Position numbers and translations under genes: made by a program
NCBI GenBank assembly: GCA_002010665.1
Contig: MTON01000024.1
Location: forward strand, 140,999-204,998
Reading direction: 5' to 3'
Source of the DNA: Candidatus Aminicenantes bacterium JdFR-78
GTDB lineage: Bacteria > Acidobacteriota > Aminicenantia > JdFR-78
Length of the DNA: 64,000 nt
The notes under the pieces: model-generated
Told to the model about the DNA's origin: nothing
The model's input: the letters and a program-made list of their open reading frames with translations, nothing else
Database searches by the model: none
Shown: positions 38,277 through 47,431 of the stretch, one piece after another
Layout of the letters: each line of letters opens with the position of its first letter
Position numbering within the stretch: the stretch's first letter is position 1

Positions 38277-39203
38277 GTGATTATTTTAAAGACTGTAAAT
38301 TTATTTAAAAGATTCAATCAGATTATAGCTATCAACAATATTAATTTAGAAATTGAGAAAGGCAAAATTATTGGTATAATTGGTCCTGATGGTGCTGGAA
38401 AATCAACTTTATTAAGACTGTTAGCTGGGCTTTTAAAACCTACCTCTGGCTCAGTTATTTTTAAAGAAATCGAGATAGCAAAATTTCCATCTAAAATTAA
38501 AGAAAAAATTGGATACATGCCTCAGCATTTTAGTCTCTATGGAGACTTAACAGTTTTTGAAAATTTAAAATTCTTCGCAGATTTATATCAAATATCTCGT
38601 GAAAAATTTAAAAAGAAAGTGGAGGAATTATTGAATTTTAGCCGTCTAAAAGCTTTTAAAAATACTTTAGCAAGAAATCTCTCTGGAGGGATGCAAAAAA
38701 AACTTGCTTTAGCTTGTAGCCTTTTTCACACACCTGAAATTCTTCTATTAGACGAACCAACAACAGGGGTTGACCCTATCTCAAGAAAAGAACTGTGGCA
38801 GCTACTTTATCAATTAAATAATCAAGGAGTGACAATATTATTTACTACTCCTTATATGGATGAAGCTCAGAAGTGTCAAAAAGTTGGTTTAATTCATGAA
38901 GGACAATTGCTAGCTTATGAAAATCCTGAAAAATTAATTAAAGAAATGAAAGAAGAAATTATAGAACTTATTACTGAAGAAAAGGAAATTAGAACAAAAT
39001 TAAAAAACTGGCCAGAATTAAAAAATATATATCCTTATGGAGACACTCTTCACTTGGTTTTTAAAGCTGGAAAAGTCAAAATCGAAGAAATAAAAAACAG
39101 ATTAGAAAATCAAAAAATCGCTATCAAAAGTATTAGAAAAATTACTCCATCTTTTGAAGATGTATTTTTCTCCTTAATTCAAAAAATTAAAACCGAAAAT
39201 TAA
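38277..39203 (+). CDS. ABC exporter ATP-binding protein (first of two)
   Basis: This 308-residue ABC ATPase has Walker A GPDGAGKST, signature LSGGMQKKLALA, Walker B LLLDEPTTGVDP and a switch region ending in TTPYMDEAQ. The usual switch His is replaced here by Pro (TPYMDE), as in the N-terminal half of some YbhF-like proteins. The last about 80 residues are a small mixed domain. The start is GTG with only a weak ribosome-binding site, 39 bases after the adaptor gene. In YbhF two such domains are one polypeptide; here they are separate genes, and the missing switch His suggests that this one may be the degenerate site of a heterodimer. Confidence 0.88.
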   Translation: MIILKTVNLFKRFNQIIAINNINLEIEKGKIIGIIGPDGAGKSTLLRLLAGLLKPTSGSVIFKEIEIAKFPSKIKEKIGYMPQHFSLYGDLTVFENLKFFADLYQISREKFKKKVEELLNFSRLKAFKNTLARNLSGGMQKKLALACSLFHTPEILLLDEPTTGVDPISRKELWQLLYQLNNQGVTILFTTPYMDEAQKCQKVGLIHEGQLLAYENPEKLIKEMKEEIIELITEEKEIRTKLKNWPELKNIYPYGDTLHLVFKAGKVKIEEIKNRLENQKIAIKSIRKITPSFEDVFFSLIQKIKTEN

Positions 39204-39207
39204 GAGA

Positions 39208-39942
39208 ATGTTTGCTATAGAAGTATATAATTTAACAAAAAAATTTGGTGAGTTTGTTGCAGTTAATAATATTTCTTTTAAAGTAGCAAAAGGAGAGATT
39301 TTTGGCTTTTTAGGACCAAATGGTGCTGGGAAATCTACAACCATTAGAATGCTATGTGGAATTATGAGACCCACTTCAGGAGAAGGATTAGTAGGTGGCT
39401 ATTCCATTAATAATCAGCCTGAAGAAATAAAAAAAATAATTGGATATATGTCTCAAAAATTCACCTTATACCAGGATCTTACTGTAGAAGAAAATATAAA
39501 TTTTTATGGCGGAATACATGGTTTATCCTCTTCAGCCATAAAAGAGCGTAAAAAATGGGTCATAAAAATGGCGGGGCTTATTGGAAAAGAGAATTATTTA
39601 ACTCGAGAACTTTCAGGAGGATGGAAACAACGCTTATCTTTAGGATGTGCAATTCTTCATCAGCCAGAAATATTATTTTTAGATGAGCCTACAGCCAGTG
39701 TAGATCCTATTTCTCGAAGGGATTTCTGGGATTTGATTTATAATCTATCAGAAAAAGGGACTACAATTTTTGTTACTTCTCATTATATGGATGAAGTTGA
39801 AAGATGCCATAGAATTGCAATTATTTATTCAGGAAAAATAATAGCTATGGGGTCTCCCAAGGAATTAAAAAAAGAATTTACAAAATCTGAAAAGTCAACT
39901 TTAGAGGAGGTTTTTATATCAGCTATTGAAAGAGAAAAATGA
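39208..39942 (+). CDS. ABC exporter ATP-binding protein (second of two)
   Basis: This 244-residue ABC ATPase has canonical motifs: Walker A GPNGAGKST, signature LSGGWKQRLSLG, Walker B ILFLDEPTASVDP and switch His in TSHYMDEVE. It starts 4 bases after the preceding ATPase and overlaps the first permease by 4 bases. It is probably the catalytically competent partner in a split YbhF-like heterodimer that powers the two ABC-2 permeases. Substrate unknown, likely a toxic organic compound or lipid-like molecule by analogy. Confidence 0.9.
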   Translation: MFAIEVYNLTKKFGEFVAVNNISFKVAKGEIFGFLGPNGAGKSTTIRMLCGIMRPTSGEGLVGGYSINNQPEEIKKIIGYMSQKFTLYQDLTVEENINFYGGIHGLSSSAIKERKKWVIKMAGLIGKENYLTRELSGGWKQRLSLGCAILHQPEILFLDEPTASVDPISRRDFWDLIYNLSEKGTTIFVTSHYMDEVERCHRIAIIYSGKIIAMGSPKELKKEFTKSEKSTLEEVFISAIEREK

Positions 39943-41075
39943 AAAGTAGAATCTTTCCTATTATAAGAAAAGAATTTATTCATATAATTAGAGACCTAAG
40001 AAGCCTTTATTTAGCAATATTTTTACCAATTATTTTATTAATTCTTTTTGCCTATGCTATTACTTTTGATATAAAACAGATTCCTATAGGAATAATAGAT
40101 CAAGACAATACTTCTTTAAGTAGAAGTTTAATTTCTACAATAAACTCGAGCGAATTCTTCCATTTATCTTTTATCTCAAATCATTATATCAATTTAGATA
40201 AATTTCTTGGTGAAAGAAGAGTTAAATTAATGTTAATAATTCCAGACCATTTTTCCCATGATATTTCTGAAGGCAAGAATACTCCTCTTCAAATTTTAGT
40301 AGATGGAAGTGACAACAATACTGCTTTAATTGCATTGGGATATATATCAAAACTAATTAATAATTTTTCATTTAATCTTTTTAAAAAATTTTTAAATAAG
40401 AAAGGAAACATTCTTTTTAAAGAATTACCTTTAATAAATATCCAGGAAAGATTTTGGTACAATCCAGGACTAAAGAGTCCTTTTTTTATAGTTCCAGGAC
40501 TGATTGCAGTAGTGATGATGATTTTTACAGTATTATTAACCTCCTTAACAATTGCAAGAGAATGGGAGACCGGAACTATGGAACAATTAATTATTACTCC
40601 AACAAAGCCCATAGAAATTATAATAGGCAAGCTCATCCCCTACTTTTTTCTTGGCATGTTCCAAATCTCCGTTATAATTCTTATTGGATTTTTATTATTT
40701 AAAGTTCCCCTTAAAGGAAATATAATTTTTCTTTTCATTATTTCAGGAATATTTTTAATCACTGGTTTAGGAATTGGACTTTTTATATCCACTGTTACAA
40801 AATCTCAACAACTTGCTTTTATGTTCTCCGTTATATTTACTTTATTGCCCGCATTCCTTCTTTCTGGATTCATTTTTCCTATTTCAAGCATGCCTAAAAT
40901 CATTCAATTTATAACATATTTAATACCTGCAAGATACTTTTTAACCATTTTAAGAGGAATTTTTCTTAAAGGAATAGGTTTTTCTTTTCTATGGCGAGAG
41001 GTTTTAGCATTAATTTTATTTGGAGTCATTATAATTTTTGCATGTGCTAAGAGATTAAGATTAAGCTTAGAATGA
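39939..41075 (+). CDS. ABC-2 type permease (first of two, YbhS-like)
   Basis: A 378-residue permease with one N-terminal membrane helix (about 20-42) and a large periplasmic loop (about 50-170, containing VDGSDNNTA). Five to six C-terminal helices follow (about 178-375), with REWETGTMEQLIITP between helices, the hallmark of ABC-2 exporters of the YhhJ/YbhS group. It overlaps both neighbours by 4 bases. It forms a heterodimeric channel with the next gene product. Confidence 0.9.
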   Translation: MKSRIFPIIRKEFIHIIRDLRSLYLAIFLPIILLILFAYAITFDIKQIPIGIIDQDNTSLSRSLISTINSSEFFHLSFISNHYINLDKFLGERRVKLMLIIPDHFSHDISEGKNTPLQILVDGSDNNTALIALGYISKLINNFSFNLFKKFLNKKGNILFKELPLINIQERFWYNPGLKSPFFIVPGLIAVVMMIFTVLLTSLTIAREWETGTMEQLIITPTKPIEIIIGKLIPYFFLGMFQISVIILIGFLLFKVPLKGNIIFLFIISGIFLITGLGIGLFISTVTKSQQLAFMFSVIFTLLPAFLLSGFIFPISSMPKIIQFITYLIPARYFLTILRGIFLKGIGFSFLWREVLALILFGVIIIFACAKRLRLSLE

Positions 41076-42190
41076 AAATGTTTAGCACAATTATTCATAT
41101 TGTTCGAAAAGAGTTTATTCAAACTTTCCGTGATAAAAGAATGTTGATGCCCATTTTTATAGCACCAATAATTCAGTTAATCTTATTTGGATATGCTGTT
41201 ACAACTGATGTAAAGAATATATCAATTGGTATTTTGGATTTTGACCAAACACAGCAAAGTAGAGAGCTCATAACTAAATTTTCAATAACAGAATATTTTA
41301 ATTTATCTCATCAAGTATTTTCTTATAATGATGTAGAATATCTCTTACAGAAAGGAGAAGTTAAATCCTTTATTATTATTCCTCCAGAATTTGGAAAAAA
41401 TATAAAAAAGATGAAAAAAACATCTTTACAAGTAATAATAGATGCCACTGATGCCAATTCTGCAAATATTATTATGAGCTATATTTCAAAATTAATAGGA
41501 GAATATTCAAAAAAGATTTTAATAAATGTAGAAAATTGGGAATTTGGTAATATAATTCTTGCACCCAGGATTTGGTATAATCCTGAATTAAAAAGTGCAG
41601 TGTATATGGTACCTGGAGTAATATGTTTAATTTTACTTATCACCACAATAATTTTAACCTCCTTAGCTATAACAAAAGAGAAAGAAATGGGAACAATTGA
41701 ACAATTAATTGTGTCTCCTATAAAAACCTGGGAATTAATTTTAGGGAAAACAATACCTTTCGTTATAATTGGTTTTTGCGACATTATTCTTATTGTTTTA
41801 GCCGGAAAATTAGTATTTGATGTTCCAGTCAGGGGAAGTCTTTTATTTCTTTTTGGAGCTTCTTTTATTTTCATTCTTACTACTTTAAGTATAGGTCTTT
41901 TTATCTCTACTATTTCACGAACTCAACAACAAGCAATGATGACTGCGTTTTTCTTTATTGTTCCAGCAATGCTTCTTTCTGGCATATTCTCTCCTATTGA
42001 AAATATGCCCAAAATAATTCAATATATTACCTATTTCAATCCTCTTAGATATTTTGTCAAATTAGTAAGGGGCATACTTTTAAAGGGCAATAATTTATCT
42101 ATTTTATGGCCTGAAGTATTAATTTTATCAATTTTCGGAATTGTAGCTATTGTACTCAGTTCTTTAAGATTTAGAAAGCATATTGAATAA
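41072..42190 (+). CDS. ABC-2 type permease (second of two, YbhR-like)
   Basis: This 372-residue permease is paralogous to the preceding one. It has an N-terminal helix, a periplasmic loop with [14 protein letters not shown], then [15 protein letters not shown] and a C-terminal helical bundle. It is the last gene of the TetR-HlyD-ATPase-ATPase-permease-permease operon. nikR begins 84 bases later with its own promoter. Confidence 0.9.
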   Translation: MKMFSTIIHIVRKEFIQTFRDKRMLMPIFIAPIIQLILFGYAVTTDVKNISIGILDFDQTQQSRELITKFSITEYFNLSHQVFSYNDVEYLLQKGEVKSFIIIPPEFGKNIKKMKKTSLQVIIDATDANSANIIMSYISKLIGEYSKKILINVENWEFGNIILAPRIWYNPELKSAVYMVPGVICLILLITTIILTSLAITKEKEMGTIEQLIVSPIKTWELILGKTIPFVIIGFCDIILIVLAGKLVFDVPVRGSLLFLFGASFIFILTTLSIGLFISTISRTQQQAMMTAFFFIVPAMLLSGIFSPIENMPKIIQYITYFNPLRYFVKLVRGILLKGNNLSILWPEVLILSIFGIVAIVLSSLRFRKHIE

Positions 42191-42213
42191 AAATTTTAAA
42201 AAATAAAATCTTT

Positions 42214-42242
42214 TTGACATTGAGAAAAGAAAGTATTATAAA
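42214..42242 (+). promoter_or_regulatory. Promoter of nikR
   Basis: -35 TTGACA (42214-42219), a 17-base spacer and -10 TATAAA (42237-42242), 31 bases before the ATG at 42274. An upstream in-frame TTG at 42214 coincides with the -35 box and is not a start. Confidence 0.72.
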
Positions 42243-42260
42243 TTTATCTGAAAATAACAC
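42233..42260. promoter_or_regulatory. Degenerate NikR-type operator over the nikR promoter
   Basis: GTATTAT (42233-42239) and ATAACAC (42254-42260), spaced by 14 bases, match the GTGTTAC-N14-GTAACAC pattern at 11 of 14 positions. They are 6/7 complementary to each other and cover the -10 box. Autoregulation by NikR is likely; the weaker match suggests looser control than at 5343-5371. Confidence 0.5.
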
Positions 42261-42273
42261 TAAAGAGGAAAAA

Positions 42274-42690
42274 ATGAGTGAACTTGTAAGATTTGGAATA
42301 TCCATTGATCATGATTTAATCAAAAAGTTTGATGACCTGATCAATAAAATAGGCTATAAAAATAGATCTGAAGCTATTAGAGATTTAATAAGAGAGCGTC
42401 TCGTTGAAGAAGAATGGAAAAAAGGAGAAGAAACAATTGGTATTATCAGCCTTGTTTATAATCATGAAATCAGAGAACTGACAGATAAACTTACAAATAT
42501 TCAACATAAGTATTATAATTTAATTATTTCCTCTACTCACATTCATTTGGATGAGCACAACTGTCTTGAAGTTATTGTGGTTAGAGGAAAAAGTGACTTA
42601 ATAAAAAAAGTGGCAGAACAATTAATCAGCACAAAAGGGGTAAAACACGGTAAATTATCAATGACCACGACTGGTAAAGAAATTAAATAA
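42274..42690 (+). CDS. nikR: Nickel-responsive regulator NikR
   Basis: This 138-residue regulator starts at ATG 42274 behind GAGG. The N-terminal ribbon-helix-helix ([16 protein letters not shown] … [14 protein letters not shown], about 5-41) binds DNA, and the C-terminal ACT-like domain holds the nickel site. His78, His89, His91 and Cys97 have exactly the spacing of the E. coli ligands His76, His87, His89 and Cys95. NikR represses nickel-uptake genes when nickel is sufficient. Its likely targets here are the TonB/DUF4198/FmdE operon at 5.3-8.4 kb and its own promoter. The downstream lipoprotein gene follows after 27 bases. Confidence 0.94.
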   Translation: MSELVRFGISIDHDLIKKFDDLINKIGYKNRSEAIRDLIRERLVEEEWKKGEETIGIISLVYNHEIRELTDKLTNIQHKYYNLIISSTHIHLDEHNCLEVIVVRGKSDLIKKVAEQLISTKGVKHGKLSMTTTGKEIK

Positions 42691-42717
42691 AAGAAAAAAA
42701 TTAAAGGAGAAAAATCG

Positions 42718-43359
42718 ATGAAACGATTTATTCATGTTTTAATTATTTTTTTATTATTTACTTTAATTAACTGCAAAACTGTAATTATACCTCCAAAAGT
42801 TGATGTTTCTTTAATTGAGAAATTAGCGGTTTTACCTTTTACAGGCTCTTACACTTATGCTGAAATCGGGAGAAAATTAGCAGATGGAATTGTAATTGAG
42901 TTTTCAATGAGACCAATTAATTTTGAAGTTCTTGATCCTGGAATAGTTGATTCAGCTTTAAGAAATACTGATATCTCGATGTTCATTACTATTGACCCTA
43001 CGAAAATAGGAGAATATTTGAAAGTCAGCACCCTTTTAATGGGAAGAATTGAGGAATTTTTAATTCCTCCTCCAAGAGTAAGTGGTCCATATTTTGATAA
43101 AAAAGCACAAAAAAACAGATATAAGATAGAACAGGAGTCAGTGCTTTCAGTCACTTTTAGAGTAATAGATGTTAAAACCGGAAATGTTCTATTCGCTAAT
43201 AGAGAGGTAACGAGTATCTACCAATATGACTATTACTATGAAGATGAAGAAGTTCCTGTGCTTGATATGAGTCCTTATGAAATAGAACGGGAACTTATAA
43301 GAAGAACTGCTTACAAAATAGCCCGCAATTTTTACCCTTATAAGAGCTTTACATTTTGA
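42718..43359 (+). CDS. Lipoprotein with CsgG/FlgO-like fold
   Basis: This 213-residue protein has a clear lipoprotein signal, Cys19 in TLINC. The mature part begins with a proline-rich stretch, then EKLAVLPFTG, LADGIVIEF and FEVLDPGIVDSAL, typical of the TolB-N/CsgG/FlgO-like alpha-beta fold found in envelope lipoproteins. VLSVTFRVIDVKTGNVLFANRE supports this. Such proteins act in secretion pores or cell-wall enzyme activation; the specific role is unknown. It has an AAAGGAG site and may be co-transcribed with nikR. The 3' end overlaps the convergent serine hydrolase gene by 11 bases. Confidence 0.7.
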   Translation: MKRFIHVLIIFLLFTLINCKTVIIPPKVDVSLIEKLAVLPFTGSYTYAEIGRKLADGIVIEFSMRPINFEVLDPGIVDSALRNTDISMFITIDPTKIGEYLKVSTLLMGRIEEFLIPPPRVSGPYFDKKAQKNRYKIEQESVLSVTFRVIDVKTGNVLFANREVTSIYQYDYYYEDEEVPVLDMSPYEIERELIRRTAYKIARNFYPYKSFTF

Positions 43360-44437
43360 AAATCACTTTTTCTGCTAAATTATGAAATTTTTTTCTAATA
43401 TTATTAAAATTAATATCTCTATATTCAGGATGAATGCGATTTGTTAGAAATATAAAAATACCCTTTTTCTCAGCATCTATCCAGAGACTTGTTCCTGTAA
43501 AACCAGTATGTCCTATTGATTTTCGAGAAAAATTATCACCCGCAGATGAAACTCGAGAGCTAGCAAGTTTCCATCCTATTGATCTGTATTCTGTTGAGTA
43601 TGAAGTATAATTTGTATAAAAGAGGTCTATTATCTCTGATTTAAACAAAATACTGTAATCTTTTAAAAATTGAAGAGCTAAGCAATGTAAATCTTCAATA
43701 TTGGAAAATAAACCTGAATTTCCCGAGATTCCTCCCATAGAATAGCAATTATGGTCATGAACTTCTCCCCAAATAATGGTTTTACGCCAGCCATTGTAAT
43801 TTTCTCCTTTGCTTCCGCATCTTTCTTTCTCATATTTATTTCCTCTCTCTGTGGGAGCAATTTGATTTCTTATATTCCCTGGGGGGTTAAAATAAGTATT
43901 CTTTAATTTTAAAGGGTTAAATAAAAATTCTTTTGCCAATTCATTTAAACTTTTGCCTGTGATTTTTTCTAAAATATCTCCAAGTAAAATATAACCGATA
44001 CAACTATAAATTACTTTCTTTCCAGGTTTTGCTTCAAGCAATAATTTATTTAAAATAAAATCTATCATTTCTTTTTTATTCTTTCCTTCAAGATATAAAG
44101 GATACCATGCTGGAAAACCCCCTTGATGTGTAAGCAGTTCAATAATCTTAATTGATTTCTTTTCTTCAGGAATAGATGAGTAAAATTTACCCAATTTGTA
44201 ATCAAATTTTAAAATTCTATTTTGAAAAAATAATCCATAAAGAGATCCTATAATTAGGGGTTTAGTCAAAGATGCAATGTCATATATTGTATTTATAGTC
44301 GCCTTAATCTTTACCGGCTCTATAACAGAAAAACCAATACAATTTTTCTTAAGAACTCTCTCACCTTTTGCAATAAGATAACAGGCACCTGGGAAGTTAC
44401 CTGCTTTAATTTGAGAAGACAGGAATTCATCAATCAT
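43349..44437 (-). CDS. Serine hydrolase, beta-lactamase/PBP4* family
   Basis: This 362-residue class C beta-lactamase-like protein has the SxxK nucleophile motif Ser56-Leu-Thr-Lys59 (DIASLTKP), a Tyr-Ser-Cys segment (VIYSCIGYI) in the YxN position and HTGFTGTS in place of KTG. These features fit esterase/DD-peptidase-like members (PBP4*, EstB) more than true beta-lactamases. No signal peptide is visible (N-terminus MIDEFLSSQIKAG), so it is probably cytoplasmic. It follows the gfo gene by 3 bases and may be the last member of the bamA-lpx unit. Substrate unknown. Confidence 0.85.
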   Translation of the reverse strand: MIDEFLSSQIKAGNFPGACYLIAKGERVLKKNCIGFSVIEPVKIKATINTIYDIASLTKPLIIGSLYGLFFQNRILKFDYKLGKFYSSIPEEKKSIKIIELLTHQGGFPAWYPLYLEGKNKKEMIDFILNKLLLEAKPGKKVIYSCIGYILLGDILEKITGKSLNELAKEFLFNPLKLKNTYFNPPGNIRNQIAPTERGNKYEKERCGSKGENYNGWRKTIIWGEVHDHNCYSMGGISGNSGLFSNIEDLHCLALQFLKDYSILFKSEIIDLFYTNYTSYSTEYRSIGWKLASSRVSSAGDNFSRKSIGHTGFTGTSLWIDAEKKGIFIFLTNRIHPEYRDINFNNIRKKFHNLAEKVIFKM

Positions 44438-44440
44438 TAA

Positions 44441-45364
44441 TTATTTTTCTGCCCGAGCTTCTTTTAAAACTTGATATGCTAATTTTAAAGCTGTAAGTCC
44501 TTCTTCACCTGTTACTTTTATTTTCTTTTTCCCCATAACACCCTGAAGGAAATTATCTAATTCTTTTTTTAAAGGCTCTTCTTTTTTTATCTTTAAGGTC
44601 TGTGTATTGATTTTTTCTCCATCAAGCGAGAAAACTTTTACTTCCTGATCTATATAATCAACAGAAAAATAAACATTCGGTTGGAAAACTCTTAATTTTC
44701 TTATTTTTCCATGATGAACTCGGCTTGCTGTCACATTTGCCACACATCCTGAATTAAATTCTAAACGAGCATTTGCAATATCGATTTTATCTGTTAAAAC
44801 ATGTGTTCCTGTTGCTTTAATAACTTTGACCTCATCCTTTACCAAAGCTAATATTATATCCAAATCATGAATCATTAAATCGAGTATGACATCAATATCC
44901 AAAGAACGGGCAGAAAAGGAACCAAGCCTTTGTACTTCTATGAATTTTGGTTCAGTTACTATTTTTTCCAATTCTTCCACTGCAGGATTAAATCTTTCGA
45001 GATGCCCAACCTGAAGAATTATATTTTTTTCTTTTGCAATTTGAACTAATTTTTCTCCTTGTTCAACAGTTTCTGTTATTGGTTTTTCAACAAGAACAGC
45101 TTTCCCATGTTCGATTAAGTCTTTTGCTATTGAATAATGCTCTGATGTAGGGGTTGCAACAACTGCAGCATCTATTAAATCAATAACCTCTCTATAATCC
45201 ATGAAGTACTTTACTCCATGTCTGTTACCAATTTGCATCGCCTTATCATAATCAATATCCACAACCCCAACTAATTCAGCATTTTCGAGATAAGAAAGTA
45301 TTCTTGTATGCTGAGTTCCAAGATATCCAACTCCAATAACCGCTATTTTTACTCTATCTCTCAA
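44441..45364 (-). CDS. Gfo/Idh/MocA family oxidoreductase
   Basis: This 307-residue NAD(P)-dependent sugar oxidoreductase has an N-terminal Rossmann motif GVGYLGTQHTRIL, the EKP motif (VLVEKPI) with the substrate-binding lysine, and a C-terminal alpha/beta domain. It follows lpxI with a 4-base overlap. Genes of this family linked to lpxA/lpxI often make amino sugars; GnnA in lipid A with 2,3-diamino-glucose is an example. Here no gnnB transaminase is adjacent, so that role is only a possibility. Confidence 0.87.
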   Translation of the reverse strand: MRDRVKIAVIGVGYLGTQHTRILSYLENAELVGVVDIDYDKAMQIGNRHGVKYFMDYREVIDLIDAAVVATPTSEHYSIAKDLIEHGKAVLVEKPITETVEQGEKLVQIAKEKNIILQVGHLERFNPAVEELEKIVTEPKFIEVQRLGSFSARSLDIDVILDLMIHDLDIILALVKDEVKVIKATGTHVLTDKIDIANARLEFNSGCVANVTASRVHHGKIRKLRVFQPNVYFSVDYIDQEVKVFSLDGEKINTQTLKIKKEEPLKKELDNFLQGVMGKKKIKVTGEEGLTALKLAYQVLKEARAEK

Positions 45365-46197
45365 ACTTTTTCTCCTAATAAGATCGATTTCTGTTTAAGA
45401 GCAATAACACAAATATCATTATTATTTGCATATGAAATAACTTTATCCTGATCAAGGAAAATGGTTTTTTCTGCCTCAATACAGAGACACTTTCCCTTTA
45501 CACTTGCAATCTTTTCAACAGTGGAAAAACCAACTACTGGCACATCAAATCTCATGTCCTGATATGGCCTCCCAACCTTTACAACCACAATTCCCTTTCC
45601 TGCCAATTTTCCTGCTCTGATAATTGTTTCATCAGTTCCTTCCATTCCCTCAACTGCAATCACTGCTTTTTCTTTTACAACCACTGTTTGACCAATATCT
45701 AAGGATGCTATTCTTTTCGCTATCCTCCATCCGAACTTAATGTCTTCTAATATTTTTTTAGAGGGCATGTCGTTTGTAAAAACTCTTTCCTCTGGAAAAT
45801 AATCTTTCAAAAGTAATTTAATATTCTTAATTTTAAAATTAAATTTCATTAAATAATTTTTTAATAACAAAAAAAGTGAATAAGGTTTTTTATCACTCAG
45901 TTCATTTATCAAACTGAGCACTATTCGGTTTTTATTCTGTAATCTATCAATCAAGGAATAATTTATTTTACCAGTTAGAATTAAATCTCTTATTTTGTTT
46001 TTCTTTAAAAAATCAATTAAATTTAAAAATTCTTCAGGTTCAAACCAGATAAATTCATCAGAAATAGCCTCTAATTTCGAATCTGTATAATTTCTTATTC
46101 CAGCAACAACTGTAAAAAAACCCCTCTTTTTAGCTTCATTAATCACAATTTCGGTTATCCTTCCTTTTCCTGCTATTATACCAATTCTATATCCCAT
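45361..46197 (-). CDS. lpxI: UDP-2,3-diacylglucosamine diphosphatase LpxI
   Basis: A 278-residue DUF1009/LpxI-family protein with IGIIAGKGRITEIV at the N-terminus, an N-terminal Rossmann-like half, and a C-terminal catalytic half (GQTVVVKEKAVIAVEGMEGTDETI, VKVGRPYQDMRFDVPVVG). LpxI hydrolyses UDP-diacyl-glucosamine to lipid X in lipid A synthesis, replacing the unrelated LpxH. It overlaps lpxA by 22 bases. Its neighbours fabZ and lpxA support the call. Confidence 0.92.
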   Translation of the reverse strand: MGYRIGIIAGKGRITEIVINEAKKRGFFTVVAGIRNYTDSKLEAISDEFIWFEPEEFLNLIDFLKKNKIRDLILTGKINYSLIDRLQNKNRIVLSLINELSDKKPYSLFLLLKNYLMKFNFKIKNIKLLLKDYFPEERVFTNDMPSKKILEDIKFGWRIAKRIASLDIGQTVVVKEKAVIAVEGMEGTDETIIRAGKLAGKGIVVVKVGRPYQDMRFDVPVVGFSTVEKIASVKGKCLCIEAEKTIFLDQDKVISYANNNDICVIALKQKSILLGEKV

Positions 46198-46997
46198 GCA
46201 TCAGCCCTCTTTTTGATAATACCTCTCTTTGAAGTTCTAATAAAATTTATGATTTCTTCTATTTCTGGAATAGGATCAAATTCCTCCTGAATTTTTTTCA
46301 GAGCCTGAGAAGTATTCATATCTGACCAGAAAATTATTTTGAAGACATTTTTCAAAATTTTTATCTTCTCATTTGGAAATCCCCTTCTCCTCAAACCTAT
46401 TACATTCACGCCAAAAATTAGTGGGGGTCTACCACCTGCAACTCTTGCAAAAGGAATAACATCCTGAGTTATTATAGAATAACCTCCGATAAAAGCATAT
46501 TTCCCTACTCGGCAAAATTGATGGACACCACTGAAAGCTCCTATAGTTGCAAAATCATCTACTTTTACATGACCTCCAAGAGTAGCACCATTTATGAAAA
46601 TTGTATCATTTCCGACTTTACAATCATGGGCTATATGTGTATAAGCCATAAAATAATTATTATTTCCAATTAATGTTATTCCACCTCCTTTGACAGTTCC
46701 TCTATGAACAGTAATAAATTCTCGAAAGACATTGTTATTACCTATTTTTACCCCGGTTTCTTCACCTTTATATGTTAAATCCTGAGGTTCTGTTCCAATT
46801 GACGAATAGGGGGAGAAATAACAGTTTTCCCCTATTTCAGTATTACCCGTAATATAAACACTGGCGGCTATCTTCGTCCCCTTCCCTATTCTTACATTTT
46901 TATCTATTATGCAAAAGGGTCCTATTTCTACTCCAACATCGAGCTCAGCATGTGGGTGAACATACGCTCTCTCGTCAATAAAAACTTCATTTCTCAT
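46176..46997 (-). CDS. lpxA: UDP-N-acetylglucosamine acyltransferase LpxA
   Basis: A 273-residue left-handed beta-helix acyltransferase with hexapeptide repeats over about residues 1-190, the catalytic region FREFITVHRGT with the catalytic His in YTHIAHDCKVG, and a helical C-terminus. It transfers a hydroxyacyl chain from ACP to UDP-GlcNAc, the first step of lipid A. It overlaps fabZ by 11 bases and lpxI by 22 bases, indicating tight translational coupling. lpxD, often in this cluster, is absent. Confidence 0.95.
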   Translation of the reverse strand: MRNEVFIDERAYVHPHAELDVGVEIGPFCIIDKNVRIGKGTKIAASVYITGNTEIGENCYFSPYSSIGTEPQDLTYKGEETGVKIGNNNVFREFITVHRGTVKGGGITLIGNNNYFMAYTHIAHDCKVGNDTIFINGATLGGHVKVDDFATIGAFSGVHQFCRVGKYAFIGGYSIITQDVIPFARVAGGRPPLIFGVNVIGLRRRGFPNEKIKILKNVFKIIFWSDMNTSQALKKIQEEFDPIPEIEEIINFIRTSKRGIIKKRADAWDIELV

Positions 46998-47430
46998 CTT
47001 TTTCTAAATCAACCAGAGCAGCTAAGATCTCAGCTTCTGCAACAAGATTATTTTCTACAAAAGCCTTTCCGCCAATTCTACAAAATCTTTCCTTTAAATT
47101 TAACAATGTTAATTCCATTTTCAATTGATCTCCTGGAACAACTGGCCTTCTAAATCTTGCTTTTTCAATACCAGTTAAATAAATCAACTTCTTTTCCCTT
47201 TCTGGGATGGAGCCTATTAACAGCAAAGCACCAGTCTGTGCCATTGCTTCAAGAATTAATACTCCAGGCATTACAGGTTTTTTGGGAAAATGTCCTTGGA
47301 AAAACTGCTCATTGATTGTGACATTTTTAATACCCACTATCCTTTTTCCCTCTTCAATTTCGATTATTTTATCCACCAATAGAAAAGGATATCGATGAGG
47401 AAGGAGACCAAGAATTTTTTCAATATCCAT
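46987..47430 (-). CDS. fabZ: 3-hydroxyacyl-ACP dehydratase FabZ
   Basis: A 147-residue hot-dog dehydratase with LPHRYPFLLVD at the N-terminus and the catalytic His and Glu in FFQGHFPKKPVMPGVLILEAMAQ. It dehydrates 3-hydroxyacyl-ACP in fatty acid synthesis, competing with LpxA for the same pool; the two genes overlap by 11 bases. Normal length. Confidence 0.96.
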   Translation of the reverse strand: MDIEKILGLLPHRYPFLLVDKIIEIEEGKRIVGIKNVTINEQFFQGHFPKKPVMPGVLILEAMAQTGALLLIGSIPEREKKLIYLTGIEKARFRRPVVPGDQLKMELTLLNLKERFCRIGGKAFVENNLVAEAEILAALVDLEKDEK

Positions 47431-47431
47431 C

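Noticed and set aside
42214-42273. TTG start at 42214 for nikR
   Set aside because: The codon is part of the TTGACA -35 box; ATG 42274 gives a normal-length NikR with correct ligand spacing.
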